From Methanothrix sp. (lineage in GTDB: Archaea; Halobacteriota; Methanosarcinia; Methanotrichales; Methanotrichaceae): DNA of 8,576 bases. The DNA lies in NCBI GenBank assembly GCA_028688175.1, contig JAQTYS010000091.1, positions 1 through 8,576 on the forward strand, given 5' to 3'. Below are positions 1 through 5,987 of this stretch, in pieces. How positions within the stretch are numbered: the stretch's first letter is position 1; every line of letters begins with the position of its first letter. The position numbers and the translations under genes were made by a program. The notes beneath the pieces were generated by a model. That model made no database searches and was not told where the DNA came from. It saw only the letters and a program-made list of their open reading frames with translations.

Positions 1-1
1 C

Positions 2-94
2 AATTGTCCTTATTGTGGCTTATCGATAGATCGAGATCTCAACGCTGCTCTGAATATTGCAAGACTGGGATTACAGTCTTTGGCATCAGCCTAG
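2..94 (+). CDS. tnpB: TnpB-type RNA-guided nuclease, C-terminal fragment
   Basis: This is the last 30 codons of a gene that enters from the left edge and ends at TAG 92-94. The reading begins NCPYCGLSIDRDLNAALNIA. It has the second CxxC half of the TnpB zinc ribbon (CPYC) followed by the DRDLNAALNIA segment. In TnpB/IS1341-type OrfB proteins this segment carries the third catalytic Asp of the split RuvC domain. The family are IS200/IS605-associated, omegaRNA-guided DNA nucleases that promote retention of the transposon. The gene is cut by the window edge, so intactness, length and any adjacent tnpA cannot be judged. A right-end-like hairpin follows four bases after the stop, as expected for this family. 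Identification rests on a short but very characteristic motif. Confidence 0.88.
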   Translation, partial: NCPYCGLSIDRDLNAALNIARLGLQSLASA

Positions 95-97
95 ATG

Positions 98-117
98 CCC
101 GCCAATTCATTGGCGGG
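98..117 (+). ncRNA. Right-end hairpin; likely 3' scaffold of an omegaRNA
   Basis: CCCGCCAA and TTGGCGGG form a perfect 8-bp stem around the loop TTCA, starting four bases after the tnpB stop codon. In known TnpB systems the omegaRNA covers the 3' end of tnpB and the right-end hairpin, and its guide is the genomic sequence just past the element. By that model the guide would start near 127, in the flank of the arginine decarboxylase gene. The hairpin is seen directly; the RNA is inferred from the family. Confidence 0.55.
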
Positions 118-244
118 AGTGGTCACGCGTTATTGTCCATGGATATTATAGATATTGTCACCTGCCGCTTCCCGCAATTCGCATTGACTGCTATCGCCGT
201 TGGTGCGGCAAATCGCCCGATCTTTCCTGCGCACGGGTCTCTGG

Positions 245-2260
245 CTAAATTGGATGGCAGATACTGGCGGAATCCTTAGTATCTTTGGTATCCTTTGCAT
301 CCATTTCCGTGGATTGGTCTTTAGGCTTGGCCTTGCCGTTGGGCTTGGTGATGAAGTAAGTGTAGCCCTTAAGCGTCCTGTTCAGTTGTGATTCAATTTG
401 CTCGAGTTCTCTTTTAGGGATGCACAAATGCTTGTCCACGCAGCGATCCATAATCTCCCAGATGTAGTCTTTGGTCTCATAGTTAAAGAAGTCCAGGAGC
501 TTTCGGCAGGTGTCGCCCTCCACCTTCTGGCAGATGTACCAATCGTCGCCGTCAGCCATGACGTGCACCTCATGAGCGCAGCCTAAAAGGTTATGAAAGT
601 CGCCCAGGGTGTCCTGGTAAGCGCCCAGGAGGAAGATGCCCAGATAGTAATCCTCATTCTCTCGTAGAGTATGCATATCCAGGTACTCCAGGCCCTCGCT
701 GTCCCCGGCGTAGCGCTTGATCTCCCCATCGGAGTCACAGGTGATATCAACAATCCGTCCCCTCTCGCCCGGCATCTCATTCAAGCGATGCAGGGGGATG
801 GTGGGAAAGATCTGCTCCACACCCCACATATCCGGCACAGACTGAAAGAGAGAGAAGTTGCCGATGTACTTCTGGCTGACCAGCTTCTTCAGCTCCTGAA
901 ACTCATCCGACTCATCCTCGGCCTGCTTGGCGAGGAGCGCGGCCTTCTTGCAGACCATCCAGAAGAGGTTCTCGCCTTTGGCTCGCTCTTCAAGACCAAT
1001 ATTGCCCAGGTTAAAGGAGTCGTAAAGCTCATCACGATACTGCAATGCATCGTGATAGTGCTCCTTGTAGTTGTCAATATTGATCTCCTTAAAAGCGCTG
1101 CACAGATCGTCGATCTGGATGGGGTCTTCCTCTTTGGGTGTGCGTAGAAGCGAGTCTTTGGCATTCTTTTTGCCTATGATCTTGAAGATAAGCAAGCTGT
1201 GATAGGCTGCAATGGCTCTTCCGCTCTCCGAGACTATTGTGGGACATGGGACGTCCTCGTCATCACAGATCTTCTGCACAGTGTAGACCACATCGTTGGC
1301 ATACTCGCGCAGAGTGTAGTTGGCGCTGGAGGGGGTGGCCGTGTTGGAACCGTTATAGTCCACAGAAAGGCCGCCTCCTACATTCAGGTACTCGATATTC
1401 GCCATCTTGCGCGCCTTGGCATAGATACGAGCCGCTTCATTCATGGCATTCTTGATGGTCCTGATATCCGTGATCTGCGAGCCGATGTGAAAGTGAATCA
1501 TCTTTAGACTGTCTATGATACCTTTCTCCCGCAGTATCTTCATCAATTCCAAGGCTTCGCTGGTGGACAGACCGAACTTGGCGGACTCGCCGCCCGATTC
1601 CACCCAGCGACCGGAGCCACGGGCAAAGAGCTTGACTCTCATGCCCACGCGAGGGGTGATGCCCATCTGCTCGGCATACTTCAGAATATCAAAAATCTCC
1701 TCAAAAAGGTCTACAACGATTACTATATTATTCACATCATGTATACTTAGAGCGAGGCGCAGATAATCCTCGTCCTTGTAGCCGTTGCAGATGAGCAAAG
1801 CTTCGCGGGGCAGGCCCAGGGATAACGCTGCCAGTAGCTCCGCCTTGGTGCCCACCTCCAGGCCGATGCCGTGCTTGGCTCCATATTTGATGATGTACTC
1901 GATTACCTCTTTTCTCTGATTGACCTTCATGGGGAAGATAGGCTGATAGGTGCCTTTGTAGGAGAATTCGGCAATGGAGCCTGAAAATGCGCCGGTGATC
2001 TCATTGATCCTATCTTCCAGGATCTGGGGGAAGCGCAGGAGCACGGGGAACTCCAAGTCACTTGACCTTTCAATCTCCCCGATGAGGTCCATAATGTCCA
2101 CAGACTTCGTAGGATCTTTGTTAGGTAATATAATAATATTTCCGGAATCATTAACTGAAAAATAGCCATTGCCCCAATTCTCTATCCCATAGAGCTCCAA
2201 AGAATCTCCAGCTCTCCACATGTCACTCAACCTTCCCCATGAAAACTGGGCGAATTGCAT
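245..2260 (-). CDS. speA: Biosynthetic arginine decarboxylase (PLP-dependent, SpeA type)
   Basis: The enzyme decarboxylates L-arginine to agmatine, the entry to polyamine synthesis; it is cytosolic. The order of motifs is that of the bacterial alanine-racemase-fold SpeA family. An N-terminal ELYGIENWGNGYF lies at about 22-34. The PLP-binding Lys112 is in PIFPMKVNQRKEVIE. HFHIGSQ is at 256-262, the Gly-rich NVGGGLSVDYNGS at 293-305 and SESGRAI at 344-350. The Cys motif ITCDSDG is at 506-512, where the partner-subunit catalytic Cys is expected. The 671 aa are slightly longer than usual because of a charged tail with a DTKDTKD repeat at about 656-663. The start is uncertain: Met14 (ATG at 2221) is closer to where homology begins and would give a normal leader from the TTTATATA box at 2295-2288, whereas 2260 would be almost leaderless. 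Most archaea use pyruvoyl-dependent PdaD instead, so bacterial transfer is plausible. It is divergent from the DHS-like gene. Confidence 0.93.
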   Translation of the reverse strand: MQFAQFSWGRLSDMWRAGDSLELYGIENWGNGYFSVNDSGNIIILPNKDPTKSVDIMDLIGEIERSSDLEFPVLLRFPQILEDRINEITGAFSGSIAEFSYKGTYQPIFPMKVNQRKEVIEYIIKYGAKHGIGLEVGTKAELLAALSLGLPREALLICNGYKDEDYLRLALSIHDVNNIVIVVDLFEEIFDILKYAEQMGITPRVGMRVKLFARGSGRWVESGGESAKFGLSTSEALELMKILREKGIIDSLKMIHFHIGSQITDIRTIKNAMNEAARIYAKARKMANIEYLNVGGGLSVDYNGSNTATPSSANYTLREYANDVVYTVQKICDDEDVPCPTIVSESGRAIAAYHSLLIFKIIGKKNAKDSLLRTPKEEDPIQIDDLCSAFKEINIDNYKEHYHDALQYRDELYDSFNLGNIGLEERAKGENLFWMVCKKAALLAKQAEDESDEFQELKKLVSQKYIGNFSLFQSVPDMWGVEQIFPTIPLHRLNEMPGERGRIVDITCDSDGEIKRYAGDSEGLEYLDMHTLRENEDYYLGIFLLGAYQDTLGDFHNLLGCAHEVHVMADGDDWYICQKVEGDTCRKLLDFFNYETKDYIWEIMDRCVDKHLCIPKRELEQIESQLNRTLKGYTYFITKPNGKAKPKDQSTEMDAKDTKDTKDSASICHPI

Positions 2261-2287
2261 AGAAGTTTGCTAAGGAGTGCTTTTTGG

Positions 2288-2296
2288 TATATAAAG
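2288..2296. promoter_or_regulatory. Shared TATA box (box A) between speA and the DHS-like gene
   Basis: One AT-rich site reads TTTATATA on the minus strand, close to the archaeal box A consensus, and TATATAAAG on the plus strand. On the minus strand the predicted transcription start is about 2263-2266, next to the speA start. On the plus strand it is about 2314-2318, leaving a leader of about 50 nt before ATG 2367. It is the only clear TATA element in the roughly 100 bp between the genes. Which direction dominates cannot be read from sequence alone; the minus-strand match is better. Confidence 0.5.
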
Positions 2297-2366
2297 CTTG
2301 ATGCGATGGACAATCTTTAAGACGTATCCAGACCGAGAATGATGAGAAGAAATCTTGAGGGATGGA

Positions 2367-3404
2367 ATGGATCACGGTCACGGTCATGATTTTATCTGCA
2401 AAGGCGAGAAGATAAGGACGACAATACCCATGAAAGAGAGGGGCGTTGCCGATCTGGTAGAGGATATGGGAAAGATGGGCTTTCAGGGAGGCCAGCTCGG
2501 CACATCCCTAAGCGTCTGGAAGCGCATGCTGGATGAGGATGCCACTATTTTCCTCGGTCTCGCCGGTGCCATGGTGCCTGCGGGCCTGGGAGAGTTCATT
2601 GCCTACCTTCTGCGGGAAAGAAAGGTAGATTGCCTGGTAAGCACGGGAGCCAACTTATTTCACGACCTGTGTGAAGGACTGGGTATCGTTCATTACCAGG
2701 GCAGTGCCTGCGCAGATGATGCCTATCTCAATGAATGCAAAATCGACAGAATCTATGATGTCTTCGTATCGGAGATCGAGCTGCACAAGGCTGACAACCA
2801 CATATCCGACTTTGTGAAGAGGCTGGACACGACCCGACGCTACTCATCACGCGAATTGATGTATATGGTGGGAGAGGACCTGCCCGATACCACCATCCTT
2901 GGCGCAGCTCATAAAGCAAAAGTGCCCATCTTCGTGCCGGCCTTCGGCGACAGCTCCTGGGGAATAGGTATGGTCATGGCTCTGCGCGAAGGACATAGCG
3001 TCATGGTCGATGGCATCAAGGATGTGGACGAGATCACCCAGATGGTGGAAAAGTCCGCTCAGACTGGTGTGATTTACATCGGCGGAGGCGTTCCCAAGAA
3101 CTTCATTCAGCAGACGGAGGTCATAGCTGAATTGATTGGCGATTATTCGGGAGGCCACAGCTATGCTATTCAATATACCACAGACGCTCCCCACTGGGGA
3201 GGCCTGTCAGGCTGCACCTTCGAGGAGGCAGTCTCCTGGGGCAAGGTCAAGAAAGAGGCAAGCAAAGTGCAGGTCTTTTCCGATGCCACTATCACCGTGC
3301 CCCTCGTGGTGCAGGCTCTGCGAGAATCGGGCTATACACGAAAGAGCGTTCCCTCCTTCGACTGGAAGGAAGAAGGTCTGATGCTGAAGTACGAAAAGAT
3401 GTAA
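2367..3404 (+). CDS. Deoxyhypusine synthase-like protein (probable homospermidine/agmatine-type aminobutyl transferase)
   Basis: A member of the deoxyhypusine synthase (DHS) fold, whose enzymes use NAD to move an aminobutyl group from spermidine to an acceptor amine through a lysine imine. Numbering is from ATG 2367 (345 aa). This start has GAGG at 2357-2360 six bases upstream; an in-frame TTG at 2355 would add four residues with a poor ribosome site. Visible signatures are VSTGANLFHD (91-100), IYIGGGVPKNF (236-246) and EEAVSWGKV (286-294), with Lys293 at the position of the human catalytic Lys329. The acceptor pocket differs: Asn245 and Leu280 sit where I recall human His288 and Asp316. The segment APHWGGLSGC (274-283) is typical of the bacterial DHS-like group. 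The gene is divergent from speA, so a polyamine role with agmatine or putrescine as acceptor is likely. It is unlikely to be the organism's eIF5A-modifying DHS. Confidence 0.85.
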   Translation: MDHGHGHDFICKGEKIRTTIPMKERGVADLVEDMGKMGFQGGQLGTSLSVWKRMLDEDATIFLGLAGAMVPAGLGEFIAYLLRERKVDCLVSTGANLFHDLCEGLGIVHYQGSACADDAYLNECKIDRIYDVFVSEIELHKADNHISDFVKRLDTTRRYSSRELMYMVGEDLPDTTILGAAHKAKVPIFVPAFGDSSWGIGMVMALREGHSVMVDGIKDVDEITQMVEKSAQTGVIYIGGGVPKNFIQQTEVIAELIGDYSGGHSYAIQYTTDAPHWGGLSGCTFEEAVSWGKVKKEASKVQVFSDATITVPLVVQALRESGYTRKSVPSFDWKEEGLMLKYEKM

Positions 3405-3442
3405 ATGCTGATTGCATCTGCAGTAGCAATACGCCAAAAGCG

Positions 3443-3477
3443 TGCTATGTAGATCTACACAGCAGCCCATATTTTTT
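3443..3477 (+). terminator. Hairpin plus T-run terminator after the DHS-like gene
   Basis: TGCT-A-TGTAGATCTACA-C-AGCA forms a nearly perfect inverted repeat at 3443-3464: ten pairs with one A/C mismatch, the centre serving as the loop. Six Ts follow at 3472-3477. It lies about 40 bp after the stop codon at 3402-3404 and would end transcription before the lipoprotein gene. The central 12 bp (3448-3459) is a perfect palindrome and could alternatively be a protein-binding site. Confidence 0.55.
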
Positions 3478-3560
3478 AGTTTGGTTAAATTCTACGATAA
3501 TTATCTTTTATTCAATTTCAATAGCTAATGATTTTAGACAAATAGTATTTAAATTTTCAA

Positions 3561-3577
3561 CCAAAGTTATTTATATC
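3561..3577 (+). promoter_or_regulatory. Archaeal promoter (BRE/box A) for the lipoprotein gene
   Basis: CCAAAGTTA followed by TTTATAT (box A at 3570-3576) resembles a B-recognition element plus TATA box. The predicted start is near 3600, giving a leader of about 30 nt before ATG 3630. The AT-rich gap 3478-3629 contains no other feature that I can support. Confidence 0.5.
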
Positions 3578-3629
3578 AGCATGCGTCAATATCCATCACT
3601 TAAACGAAATAGAAATAAAGGGATTTATT

Positions 3630-5234
3630 ATGTACGAGGGGTGGAGATTTACTATTCCGTGGGCAATGCTCAAGACGACATTGATCATGGTGCTGCTCTT
3701 GACCATAGCATCCTGCGGTCAAGAGCCATGTAGCGATTCTGATCAAAACTGCAAACCTTTGTGGAGTTTGCAGGCTGGAGACGAAGCTGCTTTAATCCAG
3801 GCATCAGACGGTTTCGAAAACGATCTCTTCAGCCCAAATACAATTGAAACCACGATGGTCGCCTTTGATTTCCAGAATCAATCAGCTCCGCAGGGGATTC
3901 TGGATATTATAGCAAGAAATGATTCCGCTAGTATCATCGAGCTTTCTGCCAATGATATAAACAACGATCTGCTCAGCTATAAGATCATCGGGCAGCCTCT
4001 TCATGGAAACATCAGCGGAACGGCGCCCTATTTAATGTATAAGCCGGATGCCGGCTATACAGGCAATGATTCATTTGCGGTCATCGCCTCCAGTGCATCG
4101 GGAACGGAAAAGAATGTCACTGTTTCAATTGATGTGGTTTCGCTGCCTCACCCACCATATGTGATGATTCGCAGCCCGCGAAATGGGGAAGTATTTACAG
4201 CCAATCCCGGCCAGCTGGGTGTGACTATACCTATTCATGCCACATCTACTGGTGATGTTCAGTCGATCGCATTTTATGATAGCTACAATCCAAATCCAAT
4301 CGGATCAGGCAACTGCGAAGATGCCAGTGGAAACTGCCCTGTCACGATATTTTCCCAGCTAAATATAGGAACTCATGTCCTGACGGCAAAAGCAGTCTCT
4401 GCTAAGCTGGGGAATAGCTGTCCATCTCTTCCTGTTACTATATTCATCAATCCTTCCCAGCCGGTTGTAAGGATTACCAGCCCTCTACCCGGCCAGATAT
4501 TCACATCTCCGAAAATGATTACCATTACTGCAGAAGTAATTGACAGCAATCCTGTGAATAGGGTTGAGTTCTATGAAAATTCAAAACTGATTGGATTCTC
4601 AACCGCGAGCGGTTCGACTCACACCTATAACTGGGAAAATCCAGCGCCGGGAGTCCACAACATTATGGTAAAAGCCATAGAAAACTCGAATACATTCGCC
4701 ATATCCAAACCGGTGCTCATCGTTGTAGTACCTGAAAAGCCGCTGAGCAAATCAAACCTGGCTCTAACCATGAGCTCTACATCAAATCCAGCACCGATAG
4801 GCGGATTGTTCAATTTCGTGCTGACAGTGACCAACAGAGGACCCGACAGCGCAACCGGTGTCACAGTACAGGATTTCCTGCCGCCGGAATTTGCGCCGAA
4901 TTCTCAAATGGCCAGCCAGGGCAGTTTTGACTCAAATCCAATGATCTGGAATTTGGGCGACTTGACCAAGTACCATAGTGCAAGATTGGTTCTTACCGTG
5001 AAAGTTCTACCGGATGCAAAACCGGGACAGGTAGCCAATACGGCATATGTATTCGGAGCTCAAGTGGACCCGGACAACTCAAATAACTATGCCACAGTGT
5101 ATACAAGAATAGAAGAAGGCCGGACTCCTGCATCTGAAACAAACTCCACGGAGGTTGCATTCGCAGATGTCAATGCTACGGCAATTGCGCCAATGGATGC
5201 TAATGCCACAGAGGTTGCTTCTGTGAAAGCCTAA
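3630..5234 (+). CDS. Secreted lipoprotein with cadherin-like, Ig-like (Big_7-type) and DUF11 domains
   Basis: A 534-aa cell-surface protein of unknown specific role. A positively charged start and hydrophobic segment (14-28) end in a lipobox IASC, making Cys29 the likely lipidated residue. A short Cys-containing linker follows (Cys34, Cys41). About 95-171 looks like a cadherin-like/tandem-repeat Ig fold (ANDINNDLLSYKI, YKPDAGYTGNDSF). About 176-274 and 279-367 are two Ig-like domains of the Big_7 type, each opening with xITSPxxGxxF-like strands (RSPRNGEVF, ITSPLPGQIF). About 375-496 is a DUF11 domain (TNRGPDSATGVTVQDFLP, VDPDNSNNYA). The tail 497-534 has three N-glycosylation sequons exactly ten residues apart. 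There is no C-terminal membrane anchor. ATG 3630 has AAGGGAT at 3618-3624; Met13 (3666) is an alternative. Methanogens carry many such proteins, probably for envelope or adhesion functions. It has its own promoter and terminator. Confidence 0.8.
   Translation: MYEGWRFTIPWAMLKTTLIMVLLLTIASCGQEPCSDSDQNCKPLWSLQAGDEAALIQASDGFENDLFSPNTIETTMVAFDFQNQSAPQGILDIIARNDSASIIELSANDINNDLLSYKIIGQPLHGNISGTAPYLMYKPDAGYTGNDSFAVIASSASGTEKNVTVSIDVVSLPHPPYVMIRSPRNGEVFTANPGQLGVTIPIHATSTGDVQSIAFYDSYNPNPIGSGNCEDASGNCPVTIFSQLNIGTHVLTAKAVSAKLGNSCPSLPVTIFINPSQPVVRITSPLPGQIFTSPKMITITAEVIDSNPVNRVEFYENSKLIGFSTASGSTHTYNWENPAPGVHNIMVKAIENSNTFAISKPVLIVVVPEKPLSKSNLALTMSSTSNPAPIGGLFNFVLTVTNRGPDSATGVTVQDFLPPEFAPNSQMASQGSFDSNPMIWNLGDLTKYHSARLVLTVKVLPDAKPGQVANTAYVFGAQVDPDNSNNYATVYTRIEEGRTPASETNSTEVAFADVNATAIAPMDANATEVASVKA
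5142..5218 (+). repeat. Degenerate 30-nt repeat encoding sequons N-S/A-T
   Basis: The end of the lipoprotein gene encodes NST at residue 505, NAT at 515 and NAT at 525, giving an exact 10-residue (30-nt) period. TEVA follows the first and third sequon. This suggests local duplication, producing a glycosylated tail at the C-terminus. The DNA copies have diverged. Confidence 0.5.
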
Positions 5235-5264
5235 TCATTAATTTTTAGATTTAAGCACAAGCAT

Positions 5265-5281
5265 CTTTCTTTTTTCTTTTT
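5265..5281 (+). terminator. Oligo-T terminator after the lipoprotein gene
   Basis: Runs of three, six and five Ts separated by single Cs lie about 30 bp after stop codon 5232-5234. Archaeal RNA polymerase terminates at such T-rich tracts without needing a hairpin. The position also shields the opposing tRNA gene. Confidence 0.6.
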
Positions 5282-5361
5282 CACTCCACGTGCAAATATC
5301 CTCATCTTCAGGATTCGTATCTTGCATTTTTCGATCATGTTGCAGAGAGTTTGAAAAGCAT

Positions 5362-5450
5362 CGGGCTCGCCGGGACTCGAACCCGGGTCAGCGGGTATCT
5401 TCGACAACTGTCACCGAAGCCCGCTAGGATGTCCGCTACCCTACAAGCCC
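5362..5450 (-). tRNA. tRNA-Arg (anticodon UCG), intron-containing
   Basis: On the minus strand the acceptor GGGCTTG pairs with CGAGCCC (one G-U), followed by discriminator G and no encoded CCA. The D-arm has A14, G18G19 and A21. The anticodon stem GCGGG/CCCGC closes a spliced loop CTTCGGA, with U33, anticodon TCG and G37. The variable loop is TGAC, and the T-arm is CCGGG-TTCGAGT-CCCGG. The 17-nt intron sits at the canonical 37/38 site; the mature RNA would be 72 nt before CCA addition. It decodes CGA by Watson-Crick pairing and possibly other CGN codons by wobble. TTTT at 5358-5355, just downstream on the minus strand, may terminate it. The splicing endonuclease needed for it is encoded about 0.75 kb away. 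Confidence 0.93.
5397..5413 (-). other. 17-nt tRNA intron with canonical BHB motif
   Basis: The intron is TGACAGTTGTCGAAGAT. Exon bases 32-35 (CTTC) pair with intron GAAG as the 4-bp central helix. The 5' bulge is GG^T and the 3' bulge is AT^A, each three bases with cleavage after the second. The distal helix GAC/GTC is closed by the loop AGTT. This satisfies the hBHBh' rule exactly and fixes both splice sites. The intron is near the short end for archaeal tRNA introns. Confidence 0.88.
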
Positions 5451-5475
5451 AATATTCCTGTCTTGGAAGCTTCCT

Positions 5476-5490
5476 GGCTATTAACCTTTC
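5476..5490 (-). promoter_or_regulatory. Putative promoter of tRNA-Arg
   Basis: The minus strand reads GAAAGGTTAATAGCC, an A/G-rich BRE-like stretch followed by the TATA-like TTAATA centred about 33 bp upstream of the tRNA 5' end. The spacing fits an archaeal promoter with a short leader removed by RNase P. Confidence 0.4.
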
Positions 5491-5505
5491 CCGCAAACCC
5501 GCAAA
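5490..5505. repeat. Tandem 8-bp repeat CCCGCAAA x2
   Basis: Two exact adjacent copies of CCCGCAAA lie between the divergent tRNA-Arg and zinc-ribbon genes, directly behind the tRNA promoter element. A regulatory role is possible but unsupported; it may be slippage. Confidence 0.45.
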
Positions 5506-5553
5506 CCATAAATGCAAACAGAGTTGAGAAATAACAGGAGATTGATCATAATA

Positions 5554-5709
5554 ATGACTCGTTTCCTCAGCAATTGTCCCAGATGCGGCTACGTGGCCGA
5601 GGCCTGGAGCGAAGACGGCGTCTCTGTAAGAGTGCGCTGCAAGATGTGCGGCTATGAGGGACGTCTGCCTCATCCCGATCTGAAGAACGGAGCCTGGCGA
5701 GTGGGATGA
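5554..5709 (+). CDS. Zinc-ribbon microprotein (51 aa)
   Basis: A small protein with two CxxC knuckles, CPRC (Cys8, Cys11) and CKMC (Cys29, Cys32), each followed by GY. This is the pattern of a rubredoxin/zinc-ribbon fold that binds one zinc. I do not recognise a named family. The start is ATG 5554, preceded by GGAGATTGAT at 5537-5546, which resembles the GGAGGTGAT ribosome site. An ATG at 5512 would add 14 residues without a ribosome site. The stop overlaps the next start (ATGA, 5706-5709), so the two genes are translationally coupled and probably act together. The partner carries a predicted RNA-end-binding domain, so nucleic-acid binding is the best guess. A weak TATA-like CATAAAT lies at about 5507-5513. 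Confidence 0.78.
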   Translation: MTRFLSNCPRCGYVAEAWSEDGVSVRVRCKMCGYEGRLPHPDLKNGAWRVG

Positions 5710-5966
5710 GAACCAGTCACGCCCTTCTCCTGCGTTTGCGACATGATCCCCAGTTTGATTTCGGAAAAGCGGAGGTGGAATTTGTCGATAGGGGCGCTCC
5801 AGGCGGTCGATCTGTCGTCCTAGGGGACAAAATCATCCGCCTGGAGCAGGGCTGGATGGAGATAGAATGGGAGAATAAACCCAAGTTCATACCCTTCCAT
5901 CGCATCCGACGCATCACTTATGATGCAGAGACTATGTGGGAGAAAGACCATGATCCTTTGCCCTAG
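5706..5966 (+). CDS. MJ1316-domain (DUF504/UPF0248) protein
   Basis: An 86-aa archaeal protein matching the UPF0248/MJ1316 family. It has an N-terminal helix with LLLRLRHDPQFDF (7-19), a VEFVDRGAPGG strand-turn (24-34) and the signature FIPFHRIRRITYD (61-73), with His65-Arg66, followed by a late Trp (MWEK, 77-80). Comparative genomics has proposed this domain as a reader of RNA ends bearing 2',3'-cyclic phosphates, because it is fused or linked to RNA-repair enzymes; no catalytic activity is established. It starts within the stop of the zinc-ribbon gene and is convergent with the minus-strand operon containing EndA, whose products are cyclic-phosphate RNA ends. Family assignment is fairly sure; function is inferred. 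Confidence 0.85.
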   Translation: MRTSHALLLRLRHDPQFDFGKAEVEFVDRGAPGGRSVVLGDKIIRLEQGWMEIEWENKPKFIPFHRIRRITYDAETMWEKDHDPLP

Positions 5967-5974
5967 GTATAGGG
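5961..5974. terminator. Small hairpin between convergent genes
   Basis: CCCTA-GGTA-TAGGG is a 5-bp stem with a 4-base loop, overlapping the TAG stop of the MJ1316-domain gene and preceding TTATCTTA. It could serve as a bidirectional terminator, but the stem is short and there is no good T-run. Confidence 0.25.
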
Positions 5975-5987
5975 TTATCTTAGGTCC

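Larger units (their letters stand above)
2..126 (+). mobile_element. Right end of an IS200/IS605 (IS1341-type) element
   Basis: The tnpB tail, a perfect 8-bp stem hairpin and a terminal GTCAC (122-126) together make a typical right end of a tnpB-carrying IS200/IS605-type element. These elements lack terminal inverted repeats and end in subterminal hairpins. The right boundary at about 126 is inferred from the hairpin-plus-TCAC pattern; the left end is outside the window. The element is inserted about 120 bp beyond the 3' end of the arginine decarboxylase gene, with facing orientation. Positions 127-244 appear to be ordinary flanking DNA with no gene that I can support. Confidence 0.7.

Noticed and set aside
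4..279. 91-codon plus-strand frame at the left edge
   Set aside because: The adjacent frame gives the TnpB tail with CPYC and DRDLNAALNI; this frame runs out of the element into flanking DNA.
671..1147. 158-codon open frame on the plus strand
   Set aside because: It lies wholly antisense to speA, whose motifs are unambiguous, and the translation shows no recognisable domain.
2847..3470. Minus-strand frames opposite the DHS-like gene
   Set aside because: They are shadows of a gene with clear DHS motifs on the plus strand.
5335..5673. 112-codon minus-strand frame
   Set aside because: It reads straight through the tRNA-Arg gene and is antisense to the zinc-ribbon gene, so it is not coding.
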